Shown: piece after piece, positions 7,408 to 14,541 of the stretch | Numbering within the stretch: position 1 is the stretch's first letter | How the letters are laid out: every line of letters begins with the position of its first letter | The notes under the pieces: generated by a model | The model's input: the letters and a program-made list of their open reading frames with translations, nothing else | Databases searched by the model: none | What the model was told of the DNA's origin: nothing | Origin: Catenulispora rubra | GTDB taxonomy: Bacteria > Actinomycetota > Actinomycetes > Streptomycetales > Catenulisporaceae | Direction of reading: 5' to 3' | DNA: 35,787 bases | Assembly: GCF_015356825.1 (NCBI RefSeq) | Contig: NZ_JAACYW010000096.1 | Location: 1 to 35,787, forward strand | Made by a program: the position numbers and the translations under genes

Positions 7408-8687
7408 TGCAGGACGTTCAAGGAATACAAGGCCTGATGGCGGGCGACGCGGGAGCAGTCGACAGCACCTACGGCGGCGAGGCCGGACCGGCGCCGGAGC
7501 TTCCCCGCGGCGGGCGCCGCGGGCTCACCATCCGGCTGCGGATGACCATCGCCTACGGCGCGGCGGTGTTCGTCACCGGCGCGGTGCTGATCTACACGGC
7601 CTACTCGCTGTTCCGGTGGCGCCTGTCGCACATGAACCAGAACCTGGCCGACCCTCCGGGGTGCCCGGAGCCGAACCCCAGGAAGTTTCCGGGGCAGGCG
7701 GCGTACTGCAACTCCGTGCGGAACAAGGAGATCCTCAGTCAGATCGACAAGCCGTTGATCGTCGTGCTGCTGGTCTCCGCCGTGGTGGCGGTCCTGATCG
7801 GCTACTTCCTGGCCGGTCGGTTCCTGCGGCCGATCAACCAGATCACGCGCACCGCGCGCCGGGTCGCCAGCCGTCCGGACCGCGCCCTGCACGCCCGCAT
7901 CGACATGGACGGCCCGCAGGACGACGAGCTCGTCACCCTGGCGCAGACCTTCGACGGCATGCTGGACCGGCTGGACCACGCTTTCGAGGGCCAGCGGCGG
8001 TTCGTCGGCAACGCCTCGCACGAGCTGCGCACCCCGCTGGCGATCAACCGCACGCTGCTCGAAGTGACGCTGATGGACCCCGACGCCTCCGAGCAGACCC
8101 GGCAGCTGTGCCACACGCTGCTGGCCACCAACGAGCGCAGCGAGCGCATGATCGAGGGCCTGCTGCTGCTGGCGAGGGCGGACAACGAGCCGACCAACCG
8201 GGAGGACATCGACCTCGCGGAGGTGGCGTACCGGTCGGTGACGCAGTGCGAGATGGAGGCGGCCGAGCGGCACGTCGCGATCCGCACGTCGCTGCAGCCG
8301 GCGCCGGTCTCCGGCGACGGGATCCTGATCGAGCGGATCGCGATGAACCTGATCCAGAACGCGCTGCGCCACAACATCGGCGCCGGCGGCTGGGTGGACG
8401 TGCTCAGCTACGACCGCTCGCACGACGTCCCCGGCCACGGTCTGCTGGTGGTCGCGAACACCGGCCCGGAGGTGCCGCCCTACGCGGTGGAGACGCTGTT
8501 CGAGCCGTTCAAGCGCGGCTCGCAGCCCTCGGGCGCCTCCGCGGCGCGCGACCCGAAGGACAAGGGCGTCGGGCTGGGGCTGTCGATAGTGCGCTCCGTG
8601 GTGCGGGCGCACGGCGGCCGGGTCGCCGCCGAGCCGCGGCCCGGCGGCGGGCTCATCGTGCGGGTGTGGCTGCCGGTGCGGGTGTGA
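7404..8687 (+). CDS. cutS: membrane sensor histidine kinase CutS
   Basis: Partner of CutR, 427 residues. After about 40 disordered residues there are two membrane segments (about 47-69 and 117-140) enclosing a short extracytoplasmic loop of about 45 residues with exactly two cysteines, Cys87 and Cys102. A HAMP linker follows, then HisKA with the phosphorylated His206 in NASHELRTPL, and an ATPase domain with NLIQNALRHN and GVGLGLSIV. Two conserved loop cysteines are a known hallmark of Streptomyces CutS and suggest redox or disulfide sensing. The start is GTG 7404 (4-nt overlap with cutR) or ATG 7407. No downstream terminator is evident; the next gene appears to have its own promoter. Confidence 0.93.
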   Translation: MMQDVQGIQGLMAGDAGAVDSTYGGEAGPAPELPRGGRRGLTIRLRMTIAYGAAVFVTGAVLIYTAYSLFRWRLSHMNQNLADPPGCPEPNPRKFPGQAAYCNSVRNKEILSQIDKPLIVVLLVSAVVAVLIGYFLAGRFLRPINQITRTARRVASRPDRALHARIDMDGPQDDELVTLAQTFDGMLDRLDHAFEGQRRFVGNASHELRTPLAINRTLLEVTLMDPDASEQTRQLCHTLLATNERSERMIEGLLLLARADNEPTNREDIDLAEVAYRSVTQCEMEAAERHVAIRTSLQPAPVSGDGILIERIAMNLIQNALRHNIGAGGWVDVLSYDRSHDVPGHGLLVVANTGPEVPPYAVETLFEPFKRGSQPSGASAARDPKDKGVGLGLSIVRSVVRAHGGRVAAEPRPGGGLIVRVWLPVRV

Positions 8688-8697
8688 CCGCGCGGCC

Positions 8698-8703
8698 TAA
8701 GAT
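8698..8703 (+). promoter_or_regulatory. -10 box (TAAGAT) of a likely leaderless start
   Basis: TAAGAT ends 6 nt before the ATG at 8710 and 11 nt after the cutS stop. It is a near-consensus -10 element for a leaderless message. A GAGG at 8705-8708 is too close to the start codon to be a good ribosome site. Confidence 0.45.
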
Positions 8704-8709
8704 CGAGGC

Positions 8710-9006
8710 ATGATTATCGCGTTCTCTGTGACTCCGATCGGTGTCGGCGAAGGCGTCAGCGAGTATGTGGCTGACGCGGTGCGGGTGGTGCGCGAGAGCG
8801 GCCTGCCCAACTCCACCGACGCGATGTTCACGAGCATCGAGGGCGAGTGGGACGAGGTGATGGCGGTGGTGAAGGCCGCCGTGGACGCGGTGGCCGCCAA
8901 GGCGCCGCGGGTGAGCGTGGTGCTGAAGGCGGACATCCGGGCCGGCGTCACCGATGGCCTGACGGCGAAGGTGGCCGCGGTCGAGGCGAAGCTCGCCGAG
9001 GGCTGA
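8710..9006 (+). CDS. MTH1187/YqgV-family thiamine-binding protein
   Basis: A 98-residue protein with the ferredoxin-like fold pattern of the UPF0045/Thiamine_BP family: N-terminal strand IIAFSVTPIGVGEGVSEYVADAV, central PNSTDAMFTSIEGEWDEVM and late strand RVSVVLKADIR. Members bind thiamine or related pyrimidines and are thought to supply ligand to transporters or enzymes. Here no thiamine gene is adjacent and no THI-box riboswitch is visible, so the role is open. In this window it follows cutS by 22 nt but appears to have its own leaderless start. A repeat-rich non-coding stretch begins just after its stop. Confidence 0.85.
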   Translation: MIIAFSVTPIGVGEGVSEYVADAVRVVRESGLPNSTDAMFTSIEGEWDEVMAVVKAAVDAVAAKAPRVSVVLKADIRAGVTDGLTAKVAAVEAKLAEG

Positions 9007-9009
9007 TTC

Positions 9010-9225
9010 GCTGGGGATGCGCTGGCGGTGCGCCGGGATGCACTAGCGGCGCACTGACTGTGCGTCGCTGACGCGCGATGGTGCCCCGGCGGCGTGCCGA
9101 AGATAGGCCGGGGGATACGCCAGAGGTGGGCCGGAGACGCGCTGGAGGTGCCCCGGCGATGTGCTGGCGGCGGGCCGGAGATGCGCCGGGGATGCGCGGG
9201 CGCTGCGCCGGTGGTCGGCCACAGA
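9010..9225. repeat. degenerate 21-24 nt tandem repeats in a non-coding gap
   Basis: The 329-nt gap between 9006 and 9336 holds no convincing gene. Most of it is a run of degenerate direct repeats of about 21-24 nt sharing a core like GATGCGCTGGNGGTGC. Clear copies begin near 9015, 9038, 9116, 9135, 9156 and 9178. Units differ by substitutions and small indels, so the repeat is old or evolves by slippage. The plus-strand reading frame through it lacks a ribosome site and looks like a translated repeat. Confidence 0.6.
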
Positions 9226-9335
9226 TCGGCGGAATACTCCGATCCGGTGGTCTTTGAGCGTGGCGGCGCCGGCTCCGCCTCGCGAACGGGTGACTGTGCG
9301 GAGCGGCATTTTCCCTATATGTCCGCTTCGGCGCG

Positions 9336-10265
9336 ATGATCGGCAGTGTGCTGAATCACCTTCACCCCATCCCGCGCCGGGTCCGGCGGGCCGTCGTCGC
9401 CGCGGTGGCCGCGGCCCTGGCGTTCGTCGGCATCGCAGGTCCCGCCGACGCGCACGTGCGGCTCTCGCACCAGGTCGACATCACGGCCGTGGAGCCGCTG
9501 ACCTACGACGTCGACACGCACGGCGCCCTGGCCGCCGGCGTCGTCCACCTCCGGTTCGAGAACCACGGCTCCGATCTGCACCAGGCGCAGCTGTTCCGGC
9601 TCAACGACGGTGTCACGTTCGCGCAGTGGCAGGCGGACATCCACGGCCCGAACGCGAACGCGGCGCTGTTCGCGGACGGCGTGCCGGCCGGCGGCGCGAA
9701 CCCCGTCGTCCCGCCGCACGGCCGGCAGGACGTGTGGGACGTCCTGCAGGGCGGCACCTACGTCGTGACCTGCTTCGTGCCCGGCCCGGGCGGCGTGCCG
9801 CACATCTTCCTGGGCATGTACAAGTCCTTCGACGTGCAGGGCACGGTGCCGGAGTGGGCCGCGGCCGACGACCGGGAGGCCGCGGAGTCGTCCTTCGTGA
9901 TCCGGGGCCACGACCTGACCTACACGATGCCGCGGTACCTGGTGCACGGCACCGTGGTCCGGTTCGAGGACACCGACGCCACCGACTACCACGAGGTCAA
10001 CCTCGGCCGGCTGCTGCCGGGCAAGACGGTCGACGACGCGAAGGCGTGGTTCGTCGCCTCCTCCGCGACGCCGCCGGTGGACCCGGGTCCGCCGCCGTTC
10101 GTCTTCGAGGGCGGGCACGGGGCCGTGGCGCCGGGGCACGGCGGCTGGTTCAAGGTCCAGGCCGACCCGGGGCGCTACATCGCCTTCTGCCTGGTGCCGG
10201 ACGACAAGACCGGGCTGCCGCACGCGGCCATGGGGATGGTCGTCGGGCTGACGGTCCTCGGTTGA
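9336..10265 (+). CDS. secreted protein with two cupredoxin-like domains
   Basis: A 309-residue exported protein of unknown function. Residues 15-39 form a signal peptide (Arg-rich start, hydrophobic core AVVAAVAAALAFVGIAG, cleavage after ADA). Two similar beta-rich domains follow. Each ends in the pattern GxYxxxCxVPxxxxGxPHxxxGM: Cys146-His156-Met161 in the first and Cys285-His296-Met301 in the second. Each also has an earlier His near the start of the domain, His82 and His219. This His-Cys-His-Met order is that of type-1 copper sites, though the Cys-His spacing (10-11) is longer than in azurin or plastocyanin. Copper binding is therefore inferred, and a structural Cys is also possible. The start lacks a clear ribosome site; ATG 9336 gives the best signal peptide. 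Confidence 0.75.
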   Translation: MIGSVLNHLHPIPRRVRRAVVAAVAAALAFVGIAGPADAHVRLSHQVDITAVEPLTYDVDTHGALAAGVVHLRFENHGSDLHQAQLFRLNDGVTFAQWQADIHGPNANAALFADGVPAGGANPVVPPHGRQDVWDVLQGGTYVVTCFVPGPGGVPHIFLGMYKSFDVQGTVPEWAAADDREAAESSFVIRGHDLTYTMPRYLVHGTVVRFEDTDATDYHEVNLGRLLPGKTVDDAKAWFVASSATPPVDPGPPPFVFEGGHGAVAPGHGGWFKVQADPGRYIAFCLVPDDKTGLPHAAMGMVVGLTVLG

Positions 10266-10292
10266 TCCTGTGTGATCCTCTCGGCGGCTTCC

Positions 10293-10802
10293 TCAGTCCG
10301 TGAGGAGTTCCGCCATGGCGTTGCGCAGTTGCCCCCAAGGGAACTGCGCAACGCCGTCTTCCGGCTGGATGAAGCGGACGCCGCTCTCGAAGAGCAACTG
10401 CGCGTGGCCGTCGAACGCCGGGTGCTTCTGCAGCTCGTCCTTGGCCCACACCGTCGCCGCGATGGGAAGGCCCGCGCCCAGGTTCTCGTTGAGGATTCCC
10501 AGGACCAGGGTGTCGGAGATGCCCAGGGCCCACTTGTTGAGGGTGTTGAACGTCGCCGGCGCGACCATGATCGCGTCCGGTGACGGCAGCACGTCCGGTT
10601 CCCCGGGCTGGCGCTGCTCCACGCGGACCGGATAGCCGGTCGCGATCGAGACCGCCGCGGGGTCCAGGAAACGCTCTCCGGCCGGCGTGCACAGCACGCA
10701 CACGGTCCAGCCGTCGGCCTGCAGGCCCGGCACCGCCTCGGGGTGGGACAACAGCTCGGCCGCGGGCGGGGCGCCGCAGGCGACGAGGTAGAGCACTGGC
10801 AC
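10293..10802 (-). CDS. flavoprotein (HFCD / phosphopantothenoylcysteine decarboxylase-like)
   Basis: A 169-residue single-domain flavin-binding protein: N-terminal strand VLYLVACGAPPA with the nucleotide-binding turn, IMVAPATFNTLNKWALGISD (the family's PATFNT/NKWA block) and the late VRFIQPEDG. Related enzymes (CoaC, EpiD, Dfp) decarboxylate cysteine peptides, but this stand-alone actinomycete group has no assigned substrate. GTG 10802 is chosen because GGGAGG lies 6 nt upstream; longer frames have no ribosome site. It is divergent from the XRE regulator across 119 nt, a pairing familiar from actinomycetes. The 3' end contains a perfect 13-bp inverted repeat. Confidence 0.85.
   Translation of the reverse strand: MPVLYLVACGAPPAAELLSHPEAVPGLQADGWTVCVLCTPAGERFLDPAAVSIATGYPVRVEQRQPGEPDVLPSPDAIMVAPATFNTLNKWALGISDTLVLGILNENLGAGLPIAATVWAKDELQKHPAFDGHAQLLFESGVRFIQPEDGVAQFPWGQLRNAMAELLTD
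10318..10354. terminator. 13-bp inverted repeat inside the flavoprotein gene
   Basis: GCGTTGCGCAGTT (10318-10330) pairs perfectly with 10342-10354 around an 11-nt centre that can add three more C-G pairs. It lies in the last codons of the flavoprotein and 53 nt past the stop of the convergent secreted-protein gene, so it may terminate that plus-strand transcript. An effect on the minus-strand mRNA is also possible. Confidence 0.45.
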
Positions 10803-10921
10803 AGGGAACCTCCCGGCTCGTCGGGGACATTCTGTCGTCCGTACGCGAACGCCACGGCGCCGGGGCGGACGATGGACCCGCATTCGGGATGTTCCTCATT
10901 GACCGCATTGTGAGGCCTGGC

Positions 10922-12127
10922 ATGGTGACCTACGAGCAGGAACCCGACGGCGGGCGGATCCGCCGGCTGCGCAGACGCGCCGGCCTGACGCAGTCCGAGT
11001 TCGGACAGCTCATGGGTCGGTCCCAGGGCTGGGTGTCGGGCATCGAGAACGGCGACCTGGAGCTCGATTCGGTGACCCTGATCGTACGCGCCGCGAGTGT
11101 CCTGAAGGTCTATCCCAACGAAATCACCGGCCGCCCCTACGACCCCGGCACCCCCGCCGAGGACCGCGGGCACCGCGCGATCCCCGCCATCCGGCGCGTG
11201 GTCTCGCGGCACGACCTCCCGCCGGACTGGCCGGTGGAACCGCGGTCGCGCCGGGAGCTGGAGGCCGCGGTGGAGCACCTGGCGGTGCTGCGCATGGCGG
11301 CGCGCTACGCCGACCTCGGGGAGGCCGCGCCGAACCTCATCCGGGAGATCCACGCGGCGGCCTACGTGGCCCCGGCAGGCGAGGAATCGGAGCGATTACA
11401 CGGCCTCCTCGCGCGCGCTTACAAGGAAGCCGACACGGTCGCCCACGAACTGGGCTACGACGACCTCTCCACGCTCACCACAGAGCGTTTCCGCGCCGCG
11501 GCGGACCGCGCCGGGGACCCGTGCCTGTCAGCGGTCTTCGACTACCTCCGGGTGCGCGATCTGTGGGCCGCTGACCTGTGGCCCGACGCGCTGGACCTGA
11601 TCGACGGCGCGATCGGTTTCGTCGGCGAACCGCGCCAGAAGGAGCAGGCGTCGGTGTGGGGCTCGCTCCAACTCCGCGCGGCGATCACCGCGGCGCTGTC
11701 GTCCAAGGAGGACGAGGCCTGGCAGCGGATCCGCCTGGCCGACGAGACCGCGCACCGCCTCGGCGAGGGGTACGACCCGTACAAGCTCGCCTTCTGCCCG
11801 GCCAACGTCGAACTGCACAAGCTCGCCGTGGCCGTGGAGATCCGGGATGGGGCGCGCGCCGTCGCGCTGGCGTCCCAGACCAGGATGCCGGCGAACTTCC
11901 CGGCCTCCCGCCGCGGCCGCTTCCACCTGGACGCCGCCCGCGGCTGGATCTACTACGGCGGCTACGACCAGGCGCTGGACGAGATCGAGCGGGCCGAGCG
12001 CATCGCACCGCTGCTGGTGCGCAACAACCCGGTCGCGAAGGCCGCCGTGCGCTCGCTGCTGAGCCACGAGCGGCGCAGCCAGCGGGAGCGGCTGCGGCGC
12101 ATGGCGGGGCGGATGCACATCTCTTGA
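10922..12127 (+). CDS. XRE-family transcriptional regulator with TPR-like C-terminus
   Basis: A 401-residue regulator. Residues 11-68 are a Cro/C1-type helix-turn-helix (IRRLRRRAGLTQSEFGQLMG, then SQGWVSGIENG). The remaining 330 residues are helical and Ala/Leu/Arg-rich with repeated paired-helix spacing, as in the TPR-like sensor domains of actinomycete XRE proteins. ATG 10922 has GAGG 6 nt upstream; an in-frame ATG at 10889 lacks one. Codon 159 is TTA (11396-11398). The gene is divergent from the flavoprotein gene, and both promoters must lie in 10803-10921, so it probably controls the flavoprotein and itself. The signal is unknown. Confidence 0.88.
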   Translation: MVTYEQEPDGGRIRRLRRRAGLTQSEFGQLMGRSQGWVSGIENGDLELDSVTLIVRAASVLKVYPNEITGRPYDPGTPAEDRGHRAIPAIRRVVSRHDLPPDWPVEPRSRRELEAAVEHLAVLRMAARYADLGEAAPNLIREIHAAAYVAPAGEESERLHGLLARAYKEADTVAHELGYDDLSTLTTERFRAAADRAGDPCLSAVFDYLRVRDLWAADLWPDALDLIDGAIGFVGEPRQKEQASVWGSLQLRAAITAALSSKEDEAWQRIRLADETAHRLGEGYDPYKLAFCPANVELHKLAVAVEIRDGARAVALASQTRMPANFPASRRGRFHLDAARGWIYYGGYDQALDEIERAERIAPLLVRNNPVAKAAVRSLLSHERRSQRERLRRMAGRMHIS

Positions 12128-12203
12128 AGCGGTTTCGGGAGCGCGTCCAGGGAGAAGGCGCGCAGCGGGTCGCTCTATGAGCGCGGGATGACCATCCGCC
12201 CTG

Positions 12204-12722
12204 TCAGTCGATGCGCCGCAGTTCCTCGCGGTACCGCTTCCCGTTGGCCACGTACCGGGCGACCGCGTCGTCGAAACTGCCCGGGGGCACCGCGTTCTCG
12301 CGGATCTTCGCCGGGACGCCGAGGGCCATGGCGCCGGAGGGGACTTCCACGTTGTTGCTCACGACAGCGTTCGCCCCCACCAGCGCCCCTTTGCGCACCA
12401 CGGCCCGGTGCAGCACCACGGAACCCGATCCGATCAGACAGCCGTCCTCCACCACGCACCCCTCCAGATGGGCGATGTGACCAACGACACAGTCCGATCC
12501 GATCACTGTGGGCAAGGTCTCAGTGGCGTGCACCACCGTGCCGTCCTGAATCGACGTACGGTCGCCCACGGTGATCCGTCCGTAGTCGCCGCGCAGTACC
12601 GCACCAGGCCATACTGTGCTGCCGGCACCGACGCTGACCTGGCCGATGACGGTCGCGTCCGGGTGGATGTAGGCCTCGGGGTGGATTTCCGGCACTGCGT
12701 CGCCGATTGCGTAGACGGCCAT
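12204..12722 (-). CDS. gamma-carbonic anhydrase family protein
   Basis: A 172-residue left-handed beta-helix of hexapeptide repeats (for example TVIGQVSVGAGSTVWPGAV). The three zinc-ligand histidines of the gamma class are present: His65 in VVHATE and His82 and His85 in GHIAHLEGC. It is at normal family length. Many members are active only after activation, and others (YrdA, PaaY, CaiE) have different roles, so carbonic anhydrase activity is likely but not certain. ATG 12722 has GGAAGG upstream. It converges on the XRE regulator across 76 nt with no obvious hairpin. Confidence 0.9.
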   Translation of the reverse strand: MAVYAIGDAVPEIHPEAYIHPDATVIGQVSVGAGSTVWPGAVLRGDYGRITVGDRTSIQDGTVVHATETLPTVIGSDCVVGHIAHLEGCVVEDGCLIGSGSVVLHRAVVRKGALVGANAVVSNNVEVPSGAMALGVPAKIRENAVPPGSFDDAVARYVANGKRYREELRRID

Positions 12723-12801
12723 GGTTCGTCATCCTTCCTGGGCGTGGCTGCTGTGATGTCCGGAACGAAACGGGACGAGATGGGACGCACGGGGCCGCGG
12801 G

Positions 12802-12894
12802 TCAGCCCTCCGGATCACCTGTTCGGGTCTGTTCCGGGGTGTCGATTGCGTAACGGGTCTTGAAGTACGGCACAATCTGCGCTTCAGCGGGCAC
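12802..12894 (-). CDS. candidate 30-residue protein
   Basis: GTG at 12894 is preceded by AAAGGAG with 7-nt spacing, one of the best ribosome sites in the window. It opens a 30-codon frame ending TGA, starting MPAEAQIVPYFKTRYAID. The peptide is hydrophilic and balanced in composition, with no membrane segment and no cysteine. It lies between the gamma-carbonic anhydrase gene (80 nt away, same strand) and the divergent DUF4193 gene. I recognise no family. Support is the ribosome site and plausible codon choice; the length is too short for strong statistics. Confidence 0.45.
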   Translation of the reverse strand: MPAEAQIVPYFKTRYAIDTPEQTRTGDPEG

Positions 12895-12918
12895 AATTGC
12901 GCTCCTTTCCGCGTTACT

Positions 12919-12945
12919 GCGCTGACGGCGAAACGCCGACGGCGC
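12919..12945. promoter_or_regulatory. nested dyad in the divergent region before DUF4193
   Basis: CGGCG-AAA-CGCCG (12926-12938) is flanked symmetrically by GCGC at 12919-12922 and 12942-12945. It is a possible operator or short hairpin between the 30-residue ORF and the DUF4193 gene. No clear -10/-35 pair was assigned in this 170-nt gap. Confidence 0.25.
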
Positions 12946-13064
12946 CCGAGCGCAGACGGTAGCGCACCGCTTGTGCCGGCCGCGTCGGGGCGCCACCGCC
13001 GTCGCCGCACTGAACACAGCACCAACACGACGACGAAACAGCCGTCAGGGGAGAGGGATCAACA

Positions 13065-13358
13065 ATGGCTACCGACTACGACACACCGCGCAAGACCGAC
13101 GACGACCTCAACGAGGACAGCCTGGAGGAGTTGAAGGCCCGCCGCACCGACAAGGCTGCGGGCCTGGCCGACCTGGACGAGGGCGACAACGAGTCGCTCG
13201 AACTCCCCGGCGCTGATCTGTCCAACGAGGAACTGTCGGTGCGAGTGCTGCCACGGCAGGCGGACGAGTTCACGTGCACCAGCTGCTTCCTGGTGCACCA
13301 CCGCAGCCAGCTCGCGCGTGAGAAGGGCAACGAGATGATCTGCAAGGACTGCGCCTGA
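13065..13358 (+). CDS. DUF4193 zinc-ribbon protein
   Basis: A 97-residue actinobacterial protein. It has an acidic N-terminal half (about residues 10-60) and a C-terminal zinc-ribbon made of Cys71-x2-Cys74 (FTCTSCFLVHH) and Cys93-x2-Cys96 (MICKDCA) at the very end. Its function is not established. Homologues lie near dut and the DUF3093 gene across actinomycetes, as here. GGGGAGAGG about 9 nt upstream of ATG 13065 is a strong ribosome site, and a hairpin terminator follows 34 nt after the stop, so it is probably monocistronic and well expressed. Confidence 0.93.
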   Translation: MATDYDTPRKTDDDLNEDSLEELKARRTDKAAGLADLDEGDNESLELPGADLSNEELSVRVLPRQADEFTCTSCFLVHHRSQLAREKGNEMICKDCA

Positions 13359-13391
13359 CCGCGTCGTCGCGAGGTAGTCTCTGCGCCCCTG

Positions 13392-13420
13392 GGCCCCGCG
13401 TTCGCGGGGCCTTTACCTTT
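13392..13420 (+). terminator. intrinsic terminator after DUF4193
   Basis: GGCCCCGCG (13392-13400) and CGCGGGGCC (13403-13411) form a GC-rich hairpin followed by TTTACCTTTG. The 200 nt from here to the DUF3093 stop show no gene. Confidence 0.8.
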
Positions 13421-13614
13421 GTGGCGCCTAATATGGGCTCTGAGAGGGCTCTACGGGCTCTGCGGAGCCCGTAGCGGACGGTCTGGAGGCTCCATCGGGG
13501 AGAGGGCCTCGCCCAGGATCTGTGCCGGACCCGGCGCGGGTCAAGGAATGCCGACGGAAGTTGCTGCGAACGGGCGAGTAACGCGTGGGGGGTCGGTGAG
13601 CCCGGCCGCGGACC

Positions 13615-14118
13615 TCAGCGTGCGGAGAGCACCTTCACGAGCTTTTCCGGCCGCCGCGTCGACAGGTACAGGTACGGCGTCGGGTCCTCGGGGTCTGTGA
13701 CGTCCACCTTTACGGCGGTACTCACGTAGCCGCGTAACAACATGAACGCGCGCGCGTCGGCTTCTGTGGTCCGCAGCCGTCGTGCTGCCTCGGCGTCCAG
13801 GGCGGTGGCAGCCCCGAGCGCCGTGAGGGGCAGACGTGCCGGGCCGGCTTCCAGGAACCCGTCGTGGACGCGCACTCCGACGCGTCCGTAGGCGACGACC
13901 AGCGCACCGCACAGTGCCGCCGTGACGATCGCCGCCGCCAGGGCCGCGGCCGGGTTCACGCGGAGAAAGACGAGCCCGCCCATGATGCCGGCCATCGCGG
14001 TGACCGCCCACCAGCCGGCGGGCGCGGTGAGGTGCTCCTCGAAAGTGCCGGCCTTGGTGCTGACCTCAGAGCCGACCTCAGAGCCGACCTCAGTGCTGGC
14101 CTTGGCCTTGTCTGCCAT
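13615..14118 (-). CDS. DUF3093 membrane protein
   Basis: A 167-residue protein with two hydrophobic segments (WWAVTAMAGIMGGLVFL and AALAAAIVTAALCGALVVAY) followed by a cytoplasmic domain with the family signature: ARLPL, LDAEAARRLR, ARAFMLLRGYVSTAVKVDVTDPEDPTPYL and STRRPEKL. Function unknown; conserved beside dut in actinobacteria. ATG 14118 has GGGAG 8 nt upstream. The N-terminal tail is built from a 12-bp tandem repeat (three units coding SEVG/STEV) and is likely disordered. Codon 128 is TTA (13737-13735, minus strand) inside the conserved LLRGY block. Confidence 0.9.
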   Translation of the reverse strand: MADKAKASTEVGSEVGSEVSTKAGTFEEHLTAPAGWWAVTAMAGIMGGLVFLRVNPAAALAAAIVTAALCGALVVAYGRVGVRVHDGFLEAGPARLPLTALGAATALDAEAARRLRTTEADARAFMLLRGYVSTAVKVDVTDPEDPTPYLYLSTRRPEKLVKVLSAR

Positions 14119-14152
14119 GCCGACAATCTCCCACATCCTTCTGAGGAGACCG

Positions 14153-14380
14153 TCACCGGTCCTGGACCGCCCCCTCCCTTCCGGCGCCGGCCGCGTCCCA
14201 TCCGGGGATCTCGGTGATGGAATCCGGCTCCACATCCCACTCCCGGCCGCCGCCGGGCGGGCGGAGCCAGGCCCGGGCCCGGGTGTAGGCCATCAGTCGG
14301 CCGATCCGGCCGCCGGCGTCGCGGACGAGGGCGCCGATCTCCGGGAGGTCGTCCGTTTCAGGGCTCTTCATGGACTTCAT
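14153..14380 (-). CDS. small conserved actinomycete protein
   Basis: A 75-residue soluble protein with a central pattern seen in small proteins at this locus of Streptomyces: a short beta-rich core GALVRDAGGRIGRLM, then WLRPPGGGREWDVEPD, where GGGREWDV is the most recognisable element. Function unknown. The core is followed by about 15 extra residues. Two ATG codons (14380 and 14371) are possible; neither has a strong ribosome site, and the first is used here. It lies 34 nt upstream of the DUF3093 start on the same strand, so the two probably form one transcript. Confidence 0.7.
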   Translation of the reverse strand: MKSMKSPETDDLPEIGALVRDAGGRIGRLMAYTRARAWLRPPGGGREWDVEPDSITEIPGWDAAGAGREGAVQDR

Positions 14381-14528
14381 ACCCAGGAAGGTAGGACGCG
14401 GCCGCGACCTGGATATCAGCCACGGTGATACGAGACGGATACGGAGGGTGTCCGCCGGGGGCCACGGTCGGCCTCCCGTCCGGGTGTGAGCGTGGCCACG
14501 CCGATCAGACGCGCCGCGGTCGTGCCGG

Positions 14529-14534
14529 TAGATT
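14529..14534 (+). promoter_or_regulatory. -10 box (TAGATT) of a likely leaderless start
   Basis: TAGATT lies 7 nt before the GTG at 14542 with no ribosome site between them. No good -35 element was seen. The spacing matches other starts in this window. Confidence 0.4.
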
Positions 14535-14541
14535 CCTCATC

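Noticed and set aside
7041..8612. Long antisense ORF opposite cutR-cutS
   Set aside because: Typical GC-rich shadow frame; the plus strand carries complete two-component motifs.
9094..9339. Plus-strand ORF through the GC-rich gap
   Set aside because: Its product is a translated nucleotide repeat with no ribosome site.
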